From contig NZ_CP117449.1 in NCBI RefSeq assembly GCF_030687835.1, forward strand, positions 620,001-684,000: 64,000 nucleotides of DNA, written 5' to 3'. Numbering within the stretch: the first letter of the stretch is position 1; every line of letters starts with the position of its first letter. This DNA comes from Pseudomonas hefeiensis. Lineage in GTDB: Bacteria > Pseudomonadota > Gammaproteobacteria > Pseudomonadales > Pseudomonadaceae. Below are positions 50,881 through 62,304 of the stretch, one piece after another. The position numbers were made by a program, and so were the translations under genes. The notes under the pieces are model-generated. The model worked only from the letters and a program-made list of their open reading frames with translations. It was not told where the DNA came from and did no database searches.

Positions 50881-50967
50881 TGGTGCCCAGAAGAAGACTC
50901 GAACTTCCACGACCTTGCGGTCACCAGCACCTGAAGCTGGCGTGTCTACCAATTTCACCATCTGGGC
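50881..50967 (-). tRNA. tRNA-Leu(CAG), copy 2
   Basis: Identical in sequence to copy 1 over all 87 nt as far as I can compare by eye (CAG anticodon at 50931-50933, CCA encoded), 262 nt upstream of it. It has its own promoter and terminator. Confidence 0.97.
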
Positions 50968-51003
50968 AGTATCGGCAACGTGTGTACGTCATCGATGGCG
51001 CGC

Positions 51004-51032
51004 ACTATACGGAGCGTGTTTTTAACTGTAAA
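51004..51032 (-). promoter_or_regulatory. Sigma-70 promoter of tRNA-Leu copy 2
   Basis: Minus strand TTTACA, 17 nt, TATAGT and GC-rich discriminator (GCGCGCC). Nearly the same as the copy 1 promoter, extending the duplication upstream of the tRNA. Confidence 0.85.
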
Positions 51033-51193
51033 CCCCTCCCGCAAAAAAAACCGGTAAATTTCACGAGCGGTGCATTTCCTGGCTTCAAGAGGGGTCAAAA
51101 GACTTCAGGGAACGGCATCGGATGCTTGAAATTTCCCGTTTCATTACGCCTATGCCAAACTAACCCGCATATAGACAAGGTGAAAACTCTCTA

Positions 51194-53839
51194 ATGGCCG
51201 ATTGGCAGTCCCTCGATCCCGAGGCCGCTCGTGAAGCGGAAAAATACGAAAACCCTATTCCTAGCCGCGAACTGATCCTGGCGCATCTCGCCGATCGGGG
51301 TTCGCCTGCTAGCCGCGAGCAACTGGTCGAAGAGTTCGGTCTGACCACCGAAGACCAGCTCGAAGCCCTGCGCCGCCGTCTGCGCGCCATGGAGCGCGAT
51401 GCTCAGTTGATCTATACCCGGCGCGGCACCTATGCGCCCGTGGACAAGCTTGACCTGATCCTGGGCCGCATCGCCGGTCACCGCGACGGTTTCGGCTTCC
51501 TGATCCCGGACGACGGCAGCGACGATCTGTTCATGAGCCCGGCGCAGATGCGTCTGGTGTTCGACGGTGACCGGGCCCTGGCCCGGGTGTCCGGCCTGGA
51601 CCGCCGTGGTCGCCGTGAGGGTGTGATCGTCGAAGTGGTGTCCCGTGCCCACGAAAGCATCGTCGGTCGCTACTTTGAAGAGGGCGGCATCGGTTTTGTC
51701 GTCGCGGACAACCCGAAGATCCAGCAGGAAGTGCTGGTCACCCCGGGCCGCAACGCCAACGCCAAGGTCGGTCAGTTTGTCGAGGTGAAAATCACCCACT
51801 GGCCAACCCCACGCTTCCAGCCCCAGGGCGATGTGGTGGAAGTGGTCGGTAACTACATGGCGCCGGGTATGGAAATCGATGTTGCCTTGCGCACCTACGA
51901 CATTCCTCACGTCTGGCCCGAAGCGGTCCTGAAAGAAGCCGCCAAGCTCAAGCCTGAAGTCGAAGAGAAAGATAAAGAGAAGCGCATCGACCTGCGCCAC
52001 TTGCCGTTCGTCACCATCGACGGCGAAGACGCCCGGGATTTCGACGATGCGGTTTTCTGCGAAGCCAAGCCGGGCAAATTGCGCCTGTTCTCCGGCGGCT
52101 GGAAGTTGTACGTGGCGATTGCCGACGTTTCCAGCTACGTGAAACTCGGTTCGGCGCTGGACGCCGAAGCCCAGGTGCGCGGTAACTCGGTGTACTTCCC
52201 TGAGCGTGTCGTACCGATGCTGCCAGAGCAACTGTCCAACGGTTTGTGCTCGCTCAATCCTCACGTCGATCGTCTGGCCATGGTTTGCGAGATGACCATC
52301 TCCAAATCTGGCGAAATGACCGACTACTGCTTCTACGAAGCCGTGATCCATTCCCACGCCCGCCTGACCTACAACAAAGTCAGCGCGATGCTGGAAACCC
52401 CGAAACTTGCCGAATCGCGCAAACTTCGCGGCGAATACACCGATGTCGTGCCGCATCTCAAAGAGCTGTACTCGCTCTATAAAGTGCTGCTGGCGGCGCG
52501 TCATGTACGTGGCGCGATCGACTTTGAAACCCAGGAAACCCGGATCATTTTCGGCTCCGAGCGCAAGATCGCCGAGATTCGTCCGACGGTGCGCAACGAT
52601 GCCCACAAGCTGATCGAGGAATGCATGCTGGCCGCCAACGTGGCCACTGCTGAGTTCCTGAAGAAGCATGAAATTCCTGCGTTGTACCGGGTCCACGATG
52701 GCCCGCCGCCGGAGCGTCTGGAAAAACTGCGCGCCTTCCTCGGTGAGCTCGGCTTGTCCCTGCACAAAGGCAAGGACGGTCCGTCGCCCAAGGATTACCA
52801 GGCCCTGCTGGCCGGTATCAAGGATCGCCCGGATTTCCACCTGATCCAGACCGTGATGCTGCGCTCGTTGAGCCAGGCGGTATACAGCGCCGATAACCAG
52901 GGTCACTTCGGCCTGAACTACGAAGCCTATACCCACTTCACATCGCCGATCCGTCGCTATCCTGACTTGCTCACGCATCGGGCGATCCGCAGCGTGATCC
53001 ATTCGAAGATGAACACCCCACACGTCAAGCGTGCCGGTGCGATGACCATCCCCAAGGCGCGCATCTACCCGTACGACGAGGCGGCCCTGGAGCAACTCGG
53101 CGAGCAATGCTCGATGAGCGAGCGCCGTGCCGATGAAGCGACTCGCGACGTTGTGAACTGGCTCAAGTGCGAGTTCATGAAAGATCGCGTGGGTGAGTCG
53201 TTCCCGGGCGTGATCACTGCCGTGACCGGTTTTGGCCTGTTCGTCGAACTGACCGACATCTACGTCGAAGGCCTGGTGCACGTCACCGCGCTGCCGGGCG
53301 ATTACTACCACTTCGACCCAGTGCATCACCGCTTGGCGGGTGAACGTACTGGTCGCAGCTTCCGCCTCGGCGATACGGTCGAAGTGCGGGTCATGCGCGT
53401 TGATCTCGACGAGCGCAAGATCGACTTCGAGATGGCAGAAAAAACCATCAGCGCGCCGATTGGCCGCAAGAAGCGCGGTACCGAAACTTCTGCGCCTGCG
53501 GCCAAGACCGCCGCCGAGCCTGCTGCGGCCAAGACCGCCGCCGAGCCTGCTGCGGCCAAATCCGGGCGTCGTGGTCCGGCCAAGGAAAAAGCCGTCGAAG
53601 CCTATCGCCCGAGCGATGCGGCGGCGAAAAACGCCGAGCTGCGCAAAAGCCGTGAGATGAAACAGGCGTTGCTGGCCGAAGCCAAGAGCGGCGGTAAAGC
53701 GGCGTCTGGGGGAAAGACCGGACGGTCGGCGCCGGACAAGGCGACCGGCAAGCCGAGCAAACACCGTAAAGGCCCGCCCAAAGCAGGCTCGGCCCCAGCC
53801 AAGAGCGGCGGGGCGCGCAAACCCAAGGCCAAGTCATGA
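51194..53839 (+). CDS. rnr: Ribonuclease R
   Basis: RNase R is a processive 3'-5' exonuclease that degrades structured RNA, also in trans-translation. The 881-residue protein has an N-terminal HTH_12 domain (about 20-85), two cold-shock domains (about 85-240), the RNB catalytic domain (about 260-590, with DGEDARDFDDAVF), and an S1 domain (about 650-735). A lysine/alanine-rich tail follows, including two 9-residue tandem repeats (AAKTAAEPA, DNA 53498-53551). It overlaps rlmB by 4 nt. Confidence 0.97.
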   Translation: MADWQSLDPEAAREAEKYENPIPSRELILAHLADRGSPASREQLVEEFGLTTEDQLEALRRRLRAMERDAQLIYTRRGTYAPVDKLDLILGRIAGHRDGFGFLIPDDGSDDLFMSPAQMRLVFDGDRALARVSGLDRRGRREGVIVEVVSRAHESIVGRYFEEGGIGFVVADNPKIQQEVLVTPGRNANAKVGQFVEVKITHWPTPRFQPQGDVVEVVGNYMAPGMEIDVALRTYDIPHVWPEAVLKEAAKLKPEVEEKDKEKRIDLRHLPFVTIDGEDARDFDDAVFCEAKPGKLRLFSGGWKLYVAIADVSSYVKLGSALDAEAQVRGNSVYFPERVVPMLPEQLSNGLCSLNPHVDRLAMVCEMTISKSGEMTDYCFYEAVIHSHARLTYNKVSAMLETPKLAESRKLRGEYTDVVPHLKELYSLYKVLLAARHVRGAIDFETQETRIIFGSERKIAEIRPTVRNDAHKLIEECMLAANVATAEFLKKHEIPALYRVHDGPPPERLEKLRAFLGELGLSLHKGKDGPSPKDYQALLAGIKDRPDFHLIQTVMLRSLSQAVYSADNQGHFGLNYEAYTHFTSPIRRYPDLLTHRAIRSVIHSKMNTPHVKRAGAMTIPKARIYPYDEAALEQLGEQCSMSERRADEATRDVVNWLKCEFMKDRVGESFPGVITAVTGFGLFVELTDIYVEGLVHVTALPGDYYHFDPVHHRLAGERTGRSFRLGDTVEVRVMRVDLDERKIDFEMAEKTISAPIGRKKRGTETSAPAAKTAAEPAAAKTAAEPAAAKSGRRGPAKEKAVEAYRPSDAAAKNAELRKSREMKQALLAEAKSGGKAASGGKTGRSAPDKATGKPSKHRKGPPKAGSAPAKSGGARKPKAKS
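53498..53551 (+). repeat. 27-nt in-frame tandem repeat in rnr
   Basis: Two identical 27-nt units (GCGGCCAAGACCGCCGCCGA...) lie end to end and add nine residues each to the basic RNase R tail. A partial third copy (GCGGCCAA) follows. A candidate site of strain-to-strain length variation. Confidence 0.85.
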
Positions 53840-54603
53840 GTCAGTTGGAAAAAATCTACGGCGTGCATGCCGTGGAAGCATTGCTGCGTCACCATCCCAA
53901 GCGGGTCAAGCAGATCTGGCTGGCGGAGGGGCGTAGTGATCCGCGGGTCCAGACCCTGATCGAACTGGCCAGCGAGAATCGCGTGGCGGTCGGCCAGGCT
54001 GAACGGCGGGAAATGGACGCCTGGGTCGAAGGTGTGCACCAGGGTGTCGTGGCAGAGGTCAGCCCGAGCCAGGTCTGGGGCGAGGCGATGCTCGACGAGC
54101 TGCTCGATCGCACCGAAGGCGCGCCATTGTTGCTGGTACTGGACGGCGTGACCGATCCTCACAACCTCGGCGCTTGCCTGCGTTCGGCGGATGCGGCTGG
54201 CGCGTTGGCGGTGATCGTGCCCAAAGACAAGTCGGCAACGTTGACGCCAGTGGTGCGTAAAGTCGCCTGCGGCGCGGCGGAAGTGATTCCACTGGTGGCC
54301 GTGACCAACCTGGCGCGTACCCTGGAGAAACTCCAGCAGCGCGGCCTGTGGGTGGTCGGCACGGCGGGCGAGGCTGAGGTCAGCATTTATGACCAGGACC
54401 TGACGGGCCCGACCATCCTGATCATGGGTGCCGAAGGCAAGGGCATGCGCCGCCTGACCCGCGAGCATTGCGACTACCTGGTCAAGCTGCCGATGGCCGG
54501 CAGTGTCAGCAGCCTCAACGTCTCGGTCGCGACCGGCGTGTGCCTGTTCGAGGCCCAGCGCCAGCGTAGCGTCAAGGTTGCTGCGGCCGCCAAAAAATCC
54601 TGA
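53836..54603 (+). CDS. rlmB: 23S rRNA (guanosine-2'-O-)-methyltransferase RlmB
   Basis: RlmB methylates G2251 of 23S rRNA. The 255-residue SpoU-family enzyme has an N-terminal L30e-like substrate domain (about 1-75) and the knotted SPOUT domain with DGVTDPHNLGACLRSADAAG, GAEGKGMRRLT and AGSVSSLNVSVATGVCLFE. It is translationally coupled to rnr. Confidence 0.96.
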   Translation: MSQLEKIYGVHAVEALLRHHPKRVKQIWLAEGRSDPRVQTLIELASENRVAVGQAERREMDAWVEGVHQGVVAEVSPSQVWGEAMLDELLDRTEGAPLLLVLDGVTDPHNLGACLRSADAAGALAVIVPKDKSATLTPVVRKVACGAAEVIPLVAVTNLARTLEKLQQRGLWVVGTAGEAEVSIYDQDLTGPTILIMGAEGKGMRRLTREHCDYLVKLPMAGSVSSLNVSVATGVCLFEAQRQRSVKVAAAAKKS

Positions 54604-54619
54604 TCCGATTGTAGTCCCT

Positions 54620-54708
54620 GTGGGAGCGAGCCTGCTCGCGATAGCGGAGTGTCGTTCAACGCAAATGTTGAATGTGGCGCCCTCATCGCGAGCAGGCTCG
54701 CTCCCACA
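54620..54708. repeat. REP inverted pair
   Basis: TGTGGGAGCGAGCCTGCTCG faces CGAGCAGGCTCGCTCCCACA, after rlmB. Confidence 0.85.
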
Positions 54709-54759
54709 TTGGTTTGTGTGGGTAAGCATTGGGGATTGTTCAAATAATCACCAATCACC

Positions 54760-54788
54760 TTGCGCCGCCCTCGGCCCTTCTCTACAAT
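54760..54788 (+). promoter_or_regulatory. Sigma-70 promoter of the rpsF operon
   Basis: TTGCGC, 17 nt, TACAAT, then a GC-rich discriminator (TGCGCCCC). It would start a leader of about 110 nt before rpsF. Confidence 0.6.
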
Positions 54789-54861
54789 TGCGCCCCTTGC
54801 TGTGATGGCAGGCACTTTTGTGTCTAGCGTCCACAAGTCCATAAGTGTCATTCACTCCTTG

Positions 54862-54890
54862 TCTGACCGTTTTTGAGCGGCAGGCTACAA
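54862..54890 (+). promoter_or_regulatory. Possible S6:S18-binding leader hairpin
   Basis: CTGACCG/CGGCAG with a bulged A and a U-rich loop lies about 20-45 nt before the rpsF start. In many bacteria a leader hairpin with a CCG element binds the S6:S18 complex and represses the operon. The similarity here is loose. Confidence 0.3.
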
Positions 54891-54906
54891 CCCGTAAGGA
54901 GCATTC

Positions 54907-55335
54907 ATGCGTCATTACGAAATCATCTTTTTGGTCCACCCGGATCAAAGCGAGCAAGTCGGCGGCATGGTTGAGCGTTACACCAAGCTGATCGAAGAAG
55001 ACGGCGGCAAAATCCACCGTCTGGAAGATTGGGGCCGTCGTCAACTGGCCTACGCAATCAACAATGTTCACAAGGCTCACTACGTGATGCTGAACGTTGA
55101 GTGCACCGGCAAGGCCCTGGCCGAGCTGGAAGACAACTTCCGCTACAACGATGCAGTGATCCGTAACCTGGTCATCCGCCGCGAAGAAGCCGTCACCGGC
55201 CAATCCGAGATGCTCAAGGCTGAAGAAAACCGCAGTGAGCGCCGTGAGCGTCGCGACCGTCCTGAGCACTCTGACAGCGCCGAAGGCGATGACAGCGATA
55301 GCGACAGCGACAACAGCGATAACGCTGACGAGTAA
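54907..55335 (+). CDS. rpsF: 30S ribosomal protein bS6
   Basis: bS6 of 142 residues, with the normal fold from [18 protein letters not shown] to about residue 100 and an unusually acidic serine/aspartate-rich tail ([20 protein letters not shown]). Tails of this kind are targets of RimK glutamate addition in some bacteria. AAGGAG precedes the ATG. It binds bS18 on the platform of the 30S subunit. Confidence 0.97.
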   Translation: MRHYEIIFLVHPDQSEQVGGMVERYTKLIEEDGGKIHRLEDWGRRQLAYAINNVHKAHYVMLNVECTGKALAELEDNFRYNDAVIRNLVIRREEAVTGQSEMLKAEENRSERRERRDRPEHSDSAEGDDSDSDSDNSDNADE

Positions 55336-55363
55336 TCCACGGACCTTTTAAGGAGCCAATCAC

Positions 55364-55594
55364 ATGGCACGTTTCTTCCGTCGTCGTAAATTCTGCCGCT
55401 TCACCGCTGAAGACGTGAAAGAGATCGATTACAAAGATCTCAACACTCTGAAAGCCTACGTATCCGAGACCGGCAAAATCGTTCCAAGCCGTATCACCGG
55501 TACCAAAGCTCGTTATCAGCGTCAGCTGGCCACCGCTATCAAGCGCGCCCGCTTCCTGGCCCTGCTGGCCTACACCGACAGCCACGGCCGCTGA
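55364..55594 (+). CDS. rpsR: 30S ribosomal protein bS18
   Basis: A 76-residue basic ribosomal protein, bS6 partner, with [13 protein letters not shown] at the start and [20 protein letters not shown], the family signature. It starts 28 nt after rpsF with AAGGAG. Confidence 0.98.
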
Positions 55595-55630
55595 GACCGG
55601 GCAGTCGACACGTAGCAAAGGATTGAATGC

Positions 55631-56524
55631 ATGCGCGCCTTAGCTGAGTTCATCATGCGCGGTCGTATGCAGGCCACTCTGGTAGTGGCTGGATGCGCGG
55701 CATTGCCGTTGTTGTATTGGTTGGGTGCTGCCGCGGTGAGTCTTGTACTTCTGCGGCGCGGATTGAAGGACGCCCTTGGCGTTCTTGCTCTGGGACTGCT
55801 GCCGGCTTTGCTCTGGTGGCTGTATTCCGCTGACCCGCGGGCACTGATGGTGCTTCTGGGGTCTTCGGCGCTGGCGTTGGTGTTGCGCGCAAGCGAATCC
55901 TGGAACCGCGTGCTGCTGGTCAGCATAGCGATGGGAGTGGTGTTTTCAGTGGTGCTCGGGGTGGCTTTCGCGCCCCAGATCGAGATGCTGTCGCAGGCTT
56001 TGATAAAAATCCTGCCCGAGGCCCTCGGTGATCTCTACCAGCAGATGTCGGTAGAGGAGCAAGCGCGCTTCGCGTCCCTGATCGCACCGGTCCTGACCGG
56101 CCTGATTGCGGCCTTGTTACAAATCGTCAGTGTGCTGAGCCTGATTATCGGGCGCTACTGGCAGGCGTTGTTGTACAACCCGGGTGGTTTTGGTCGCGAA
56201 TTTCGCGCCATCCGTTTCCCGCTTGGGCTGGCGATGTTGCTGCTGGCGGGCATGCTTCTGGGACCGAACTTCGGTCCGCAGATGGCCATGCTCACGCCGT
56301 TGTGCAGTGTACCGCTGGTATTTGCCGCTCTGGCCCTGATTCACGGGCTGGTGGCGAAAAAGCGGCTGGGCCGGTTCTGGCTGGTGGGGTTGTACGTCAC
56401 GTTGTTGCTGTTCATGCAGCTGATCTATCCGTTGCTGGTGGTCCTGGCCATCGTCGACAGCCTGATTGATTTTCGCGGTCGTATGGCGCCGAAAGATGCC
56501 GACAACGCGAACGGTGAAGGTTAA
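55631..56524 (+). CDS. DUF2232 family membrane protein
   Basis: The 297-residue inner-membrane protein has about eight hydrophobic helices. Its C-terminal half contains the DUF2232-like region (YWQALLYNPGGFGREFRAIR and LYVTLLLFMQLIYPLLVVLA). It is encoded inside the S6-S18-L9 operon, the location common to pseudomonads. Function is not known. AAAGGA lies before the ATG. Confidence 0.87.
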   Translation: MRALAEFIMRGRMQATLVVAGCAALPLLYWLGAAAVSLVLLRRGLKDALGVLALGLLPALLWWLYSADPRALMVLLGSSALALVLRASESWNRVLLVSIAMGVVFSVVLGVAFAPQIEMLSQALIKILPEALGDLYQQMSVEEQARFASLIAPVLTGLIAALLQIVSVLSLIIGRYWQALLYNPGGFGREFRAIRFPLGLAMLLLAGMLLGPNFGPQMAMLTPLCSVPLVFAALALIHGLVAKKRLGRFWLVGLYVTLLLFMQLIYPLLVVLAIVDSLIDFRGRMAPKDADNANGEG

Positions 56525-56542
56525 AAGTTAGAGGATTTTCAC

Positions 56543-56989
56543 ATGCAACTGATCCTTCTGGAAAAAGTCACCAACCTGGGCAACCTGGGTGACAAAGTAA
56601 ACGTTAAGGCCGGTTACGGCCGTAACTACCTGCTGCCTTACGGCAAAGCCACCGCTGCGACCGCTGCCAACCTGGCCGCGTTCGAAGAGCGTCGCGCTGA
56701 GCTGGAAAAAGCGGCAGCAGACCGTAAAACCTCGGCTGAAAGCCGTGCTGCCCAACTGGCTGAGCTGGAAGTGACCATCACTGCCACCGCTGGCGACGAA
56801 GGCAAGCTGTTCGGTTCGATCGGTACTCACGACATCGCTGACGCACTGACCGCCTCTGGCGTTGAAGTGTCGAAGAGCGAAGTTCGTCTGCCGAACGGCA
56901 CCATCCGCAACGTAGGCGAATTCGACGTAGCCGTGCACCTGCACGCTGAAGTTGAAGCCACCGTACGCGTTGTCGTGGTAGCAGCTTAA
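56543..56989 (+). CDS. rplI: 50S ribosomal protein bL9
   Basis: The 148-residue protein has the two-domain L9 structure, with [17 protein letters not shown] and [13 protein letters not shown] in the N-domain, a long helix and the C-domain. GAGG lies 9-12 nt upstream. The terminator at 57035 follows it. Confidence 0.98.
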   Translation: MQLILLEKVTNLGNLGDKVNVKAGYGRNYLLPYGKATAATAANLAAFEERRAELEKAAADRKTSAESRAAQLAELEVTITATAGDEGKLFGSIGTHDIADALTASGVEVSKSEVRLPNGTIRNVGEFDVAVHLHAEVEATVRVVVVAA

Positions 56990-57034
56990 GCAATACCTGT
57001 CGGCTGGCACCCTCGGGTACTAGTCGGTAACATC

Positions 57035-57070
57035 GGGCACGATCCTGTTTACAGGTCGTGCCCTTTGTCT
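57035..57070 (+). terminator. Terminator of the rpsF-rplI operon
   Basis: GGGCACGA...TCGTGCCC with an inner CCTG/CAGG extension, then TTTGTCTTT. Confidence 0.85.
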
Positions 57071-57125
57071 TTCTGCAATTGCTGATTTTCAAAACCCCCT
57101 GCGTTTCCAAAAGAATCAAGTGGCC

Positions 57126-58523
57126 ATGAACGAAATCACCGCTCCCGAGCAATACGATCTGCAAACCGCTGCCCTGAAGGTGCCTCCGCACTCCATCGAG
57201 GCCGAACAGGCCGTGCTCGGTGGTCTGATGCTGGACAACAACGCCTGGGAACGCGTGCTCGATCAAGTATCCGACGGCGATTTCTACCGGCATGACCACC
57301 GCCTGATTTTCCGTGCCATCGCAAGATTGGCCGATCAGAACATGCCGATCGACGTGGTAACCCTGGCCGAGCAATTGGACAAGGAAGGCCAGACGTCTCA
57401 GGTTGGCGGCCTCGGTTATCTGGGTGAGCTGGCAAAAAACACGCCGTCTGTCGCCAACATCAAGGCCTATGCCCAGATCGTGCGTGAACGGGCGACCTTG
57501 CGCCAATTGATCGGCATCAGCACTGAAATCGCTGACAGCGCCTTCAACCCGGAAGGCCGAACCGCTGCCGAGATCCTCGACGAAGCGGAACGGCAAATCT
57601 TCCAGATCGCCGAGGCCCGGCCAAAAACCGGTGGCCCGGTGAGCGTCAACGATCTTTTGACCAAGGCCATCGATCGCATCGACACCCTGTTCAACACCGA
57701 CAACGCCATCACCGGCCTGTCCACCGGCTACACCGACCTCGATGAGAAGACCAGCGGCTTGCAGCCATCGGACCTGGTCATCGTCGCCGGCCGTCCGTCG
57801 ATGGGTAAAACCACTTTTGCAATGAACCTGGTAGAAAACGCGGTGTTGCGCAGCGACAAGGCTGTTCTGGTGTACTCCCTGGAGATGCCAGGTGAATCGC
57901 TGATCATGCGTATGCTCTCGTCCCTGGGTCGTATCGACCAGACCAAGGTCCGTTCCGGCCAACTGGAAGATGACGACTGGCCGCGCTTGACTTCGGCGGT
58001 CAACCTGCTCAACGACCGCAAGCTGTTCATCGACGATACTGCCGGTATCAGCCCATCGGAAATGCGCGCCCGAACCCGTCGTCTGGTGCGTGAGCACGGT
58101 GACATCGCGCTGATCATGATCGACTACCTGCAGTTGATGCAGATCCCGGGGTCCAGCGGCGACAACCGGACCAACGAGATTTCCGAAATCTCCCGTTCCC
58201 TCAAGGCCCTGGCCAAGGAATTCAACTGCCCGGTGGTGGCTCTCTCCCAGTTGAACCGTTCCCTGGAACAGCGCCCCAACAAACGTCCGGTGAACTCCGA
58301 CTTGCGGGAATCCGGAGCGATCGAGCAGGACGCCGACGTGATCATGTTCGTCTACCGTGACGAGGTGTATCACCCTGAGACGGAACACAAGGGCATCGCC
58401 GAAATCATCATCGGCAAGCAGCGTAACGGCCCGATCGGCTTCATCCGCCTGGCCTTTATCGGCAAGTACACGCGCTTCGAAAACCTGGCGCCGGGTAGCT
58501 ACAATTTTGATGACGACGAGTAA
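57126..58523 (+). CDS. dnaB: Replicative DNA helicase DnaB
   Basis: DnaB is the hexameric fork helicase. The 465-residue protein has the N-terminal primase-interacting domain (about 20-120: PPHSIEAEQAVLGGLML), a linker and the RecA-like domain with Walker A GRPSMGKTTFAMN, LIMIDYLQLM and VVALSQLNRSLEQRPNKRP. Start ATG 57126 was preferred over GTG two codons upstream; neither has a strong ribosome-binding site. No alr gene follows, unlike P. aeruginosa. Confidence 0.96.
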   Translation: MNEITAPEQYDLQTAALKVPPHSIEAEQAVLGGLMLDNNAWERVLDQVSDGDFYRHDHRLIFRAIARLADQNMPIDVVTLAEQLDKEGQTSQVGGLGYLGELAKNTPSVANIKAYAQIVRERATLRQLIGISTEIADSAFNPEGRTAAEILDEAERQIFQIAEARPKTGGPVSVNDLLTKAIDRIDTLFNTDNAITGLSTGYTDLDEKTSGLQPSDLVIVAGRPSMGKTTFAMNLVENAVLRSDKAVLVYSLEMPGESLIMRMLSSLGRIDQTKVRSGQLEDDDWPRLTSAVNLLNDRKLFIDDTAGISPSEMRARTRRLVREHGDIALIMIDYLQLMQIPGSSGDNRTNEISEISRSLKALAKEFNCPVVALSQLNRSLEQRPNKRPVNSDLRESGAIEQDADVIMFVYRDEVYHPETEHKGIAEIIIGKQRNGPIGFIRLAFIGKYTRFENLAPGSYNFDDDE

Positions 58524-58525
58524 CC

Positions 58526-58616
58526 TGTGGGAGCGGGCTTGCTCGCGAAGGCGGCGTGCCAGACAACCTTAGCGTCGACTGACACACCGCCTTCGCGAGC
58601 AAGCCCGCTCCCACAG
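58526..58616. repeat. REP inverted pair
   Basis: TGTGGGAGCGGGCTTGCTCG faces GCGAGCAAGCCCGCTCCCAC, right after the dnaB stop. Confidence 0.85.
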
Positions 58617-58713
58617 GGGAGTGCGCAATTTCCGACCATAGCCGTCGGAATTGGTTATTTTTTGTGCTATATTCCGCGCCCGCGATTTTTCATCTTTTAT
58701 ACCGGTCATCGAC

Positions 58714-61014
<2,301 letters not shown>

Positions 61015-61029
61015 TCGCCAAGCCACATT

Positions 61030-61057
61030 GCAAACGCCAGCTTAAAAGCTGGCGTTT
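61030..61057 (+). terminator. Terminator of ygiQ
   Basis: AAACGCCAGCTT/AAGCTGGCGTTT, a perfect 12-bp stem with a 2-nt spacing AA, then TTGC. Works in both directions. Confidence 0.88.
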
Positions 61058-61205
61058 TGCTTTCTAGCGGCTGTGCTACTCGTTTGCTATCGTGGCGACC
61101 GCCAATGCCAGTCAGTACCGTGCAGTAAAGCCCTACACCGCTCTTGTGGCGAGGGAGTGGCCGCCGCGTCTGCGACGCTGCGCTGTCGCGCAGTGAACCA
61201 GGTCC

Positions 61206-61337
61206 TGTGGCGAGGGGATTTATCCCCGCTGGGCTGCGCAGCAGCCCCCAAACCAGGCAACTCGGTGTGCCAGGAAGATTGAGTTAACTGCATTAGGGCC
61301 GCTGCGCAGCCCAGCGGGGATAAATCCCCTCGCCACA
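61206..61337. repeat. Inverted pair of the second REP family
   Basis: TGTGGCGAGGGGATTTATCC faces GGGGATAAATCCCCTCGCCA, with inner arms GCTGGGCTGCGCAGCAGCCC / GCTGCGCAGCCCAGCG. A partial third copy (TTGTGGCGAGGGAG) lies at 61144. The 372-nt gap before the next gene holds only these repeats and the ygiQ terminator. Confidence 0.85.
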
Positions 61338-61386
61338 AGTGTGTATTGATCAAGTTATCACCCTCGGATTTTCAAGGACGATTCAT

Positions 61387-62304
61387 ATGAGCACCCCTTT
61401 ACCGGGTATCGGCATGGACTACAGCCCCTCCCAGTTCATGGCTCGCCAACGCATCGAAAGCCAGATCAACCTGCCGCGCCTGTTCGCGGCCATCGACGCC
61501 GATCCCAGTATCGTCGGCGCTGGCGTGGTGTACATCGATGCCGAATTCAACGTGGTGACCCTGCGCGAGTTCAAGCCGATTTGCAGTATCAAGCCCAAGC
61601 GGATCATCTTGCGCGAGGCGCAGAAGTACATTGCGCCGGCTCAGTTTGCGCAGCAGGTGCAGGACAATCCTCGTGAATCGCGATTGGTGGCTGAGGCGGT
61701 GAATACCGGTTTGGCCTGCGCTGCTGCATTTATCAGCTGGACCGTTGTTCTAAGCGGTACCGTGCTGATTCCGTTCAGTGCTGGAGCCAGTACAGTAGTG
61801 TCTGTAATTGCTTACACCGCAGCGGCGGCAAGTACCGTCCAGTGTGTTGGTAGTGGTTACCGGGCTCGCAATGAAATAGTCGACCCAGCCATGAATGACT
61901 ACCTTGATGGCGAAGCTTGGTATCAGAACGTAATGATTGGATTGGACGCAGCATCACTGCTGGGTGTAGGGGCTAGTGCACTCACAACCGTCAGATTGGT
62001 CACTGTAGCAAAAGCAACTACAGGAAAAAGCTTGCGCGATGTTCTGAAAGGCTTAAATCGCCAGGAACGAGCAAAGCTGACCCAGGAACTGCTAAGTATC
62101 AAACACCCGGAAATGTCTCGCAGGATGATTAAGCTGAAGCAACTAGCCGGGGGGCTTCCCAAACGTTACACGCCCACTCAGCTTCGGCATGGCACCGTTA
62201 CTCAGATACAGGACTCCTTAGGCGCCGCATTGGGGTTCACCGGCAGTGCCTTATCCGGCAATGTAAAAACTATTGCAGTGGGTCTTTATGAGGAGATGGA
62301 GTAG
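61387..62304 (+). CDS. Protein of unknown function, possible secreted or toxin-type protein
   Basis: This 305-residue protein is not assigned to a known family. An ordered N-terminal part (1-100, MSTPLPGIGMDYSPSQFMAR and a REFKPICSIKPKRIILREAQ segment) is followed by two hydrophobic stretches (about 107-128 and 134-153) that could cross or insert into a membrane. A helical C-terminal half ends in GLYEEME. Base composition falls visibly after about 61720 (more A and T in third positions), suggesting the C-terminal half has a different history. Similar Pseudomonas proteins are, as I recall, sometimes labelled NAD synthetase, but no SGGxDS motif is visible. AAGGA precedes the ATG. The next gene starts on its last base. 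Confidence 0.6.
   Translation: MSTPLPGIGMDYSPSQFMARQRIESQINLPRLFAAIDADPSIVGAGVVYIDAEFNVVTLREFKPICSIKPKRIILREAQKYIAPAQFAQQVQDNPRESRLVAEAVNTGLACAAAFISWTVVLSGTVLIPFSAGASTVVSVIAYTAAAASTVQCVGSGYRARNEIVDPAMNDYLDGEAWYQNVMIGLDAASLLGVGASALTTVRLVTVAKATTGKSLRDVLKGLNRQERAKLTQELLSIKHPEMSRRMIKLKQLAGGLPKRYTPTQLRHGTVTQIQDSLGAALGFTGSALSGNVKTIAVGLYEEME

Noticed and set aside
51126..51156. Sigma-70 promoter for rnr (TTGAAA ... TATGCC)
   Set aside because: Spacing is 19 nt and the -10 is poor; too weak to list as a feature.
51191..53764. 857-codon open frame on the minus strand opposite rnr
   Set aside because: A mirror frame caused by high-GC codon use; its translation lacks domains and the plus strand encodes RNase R with all motifs.
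56778..58388. 536-codon minus-strand frame opposite dnaB and rplI
   Set aside because: Crosses two genuine genes and their terminator; no protein features.
58649..58676. Promoter for ygiQ (TTGGTT ... TATATT)
   Set aside because: The two boxes are only about 11 nt apart, too close for sigma-70.
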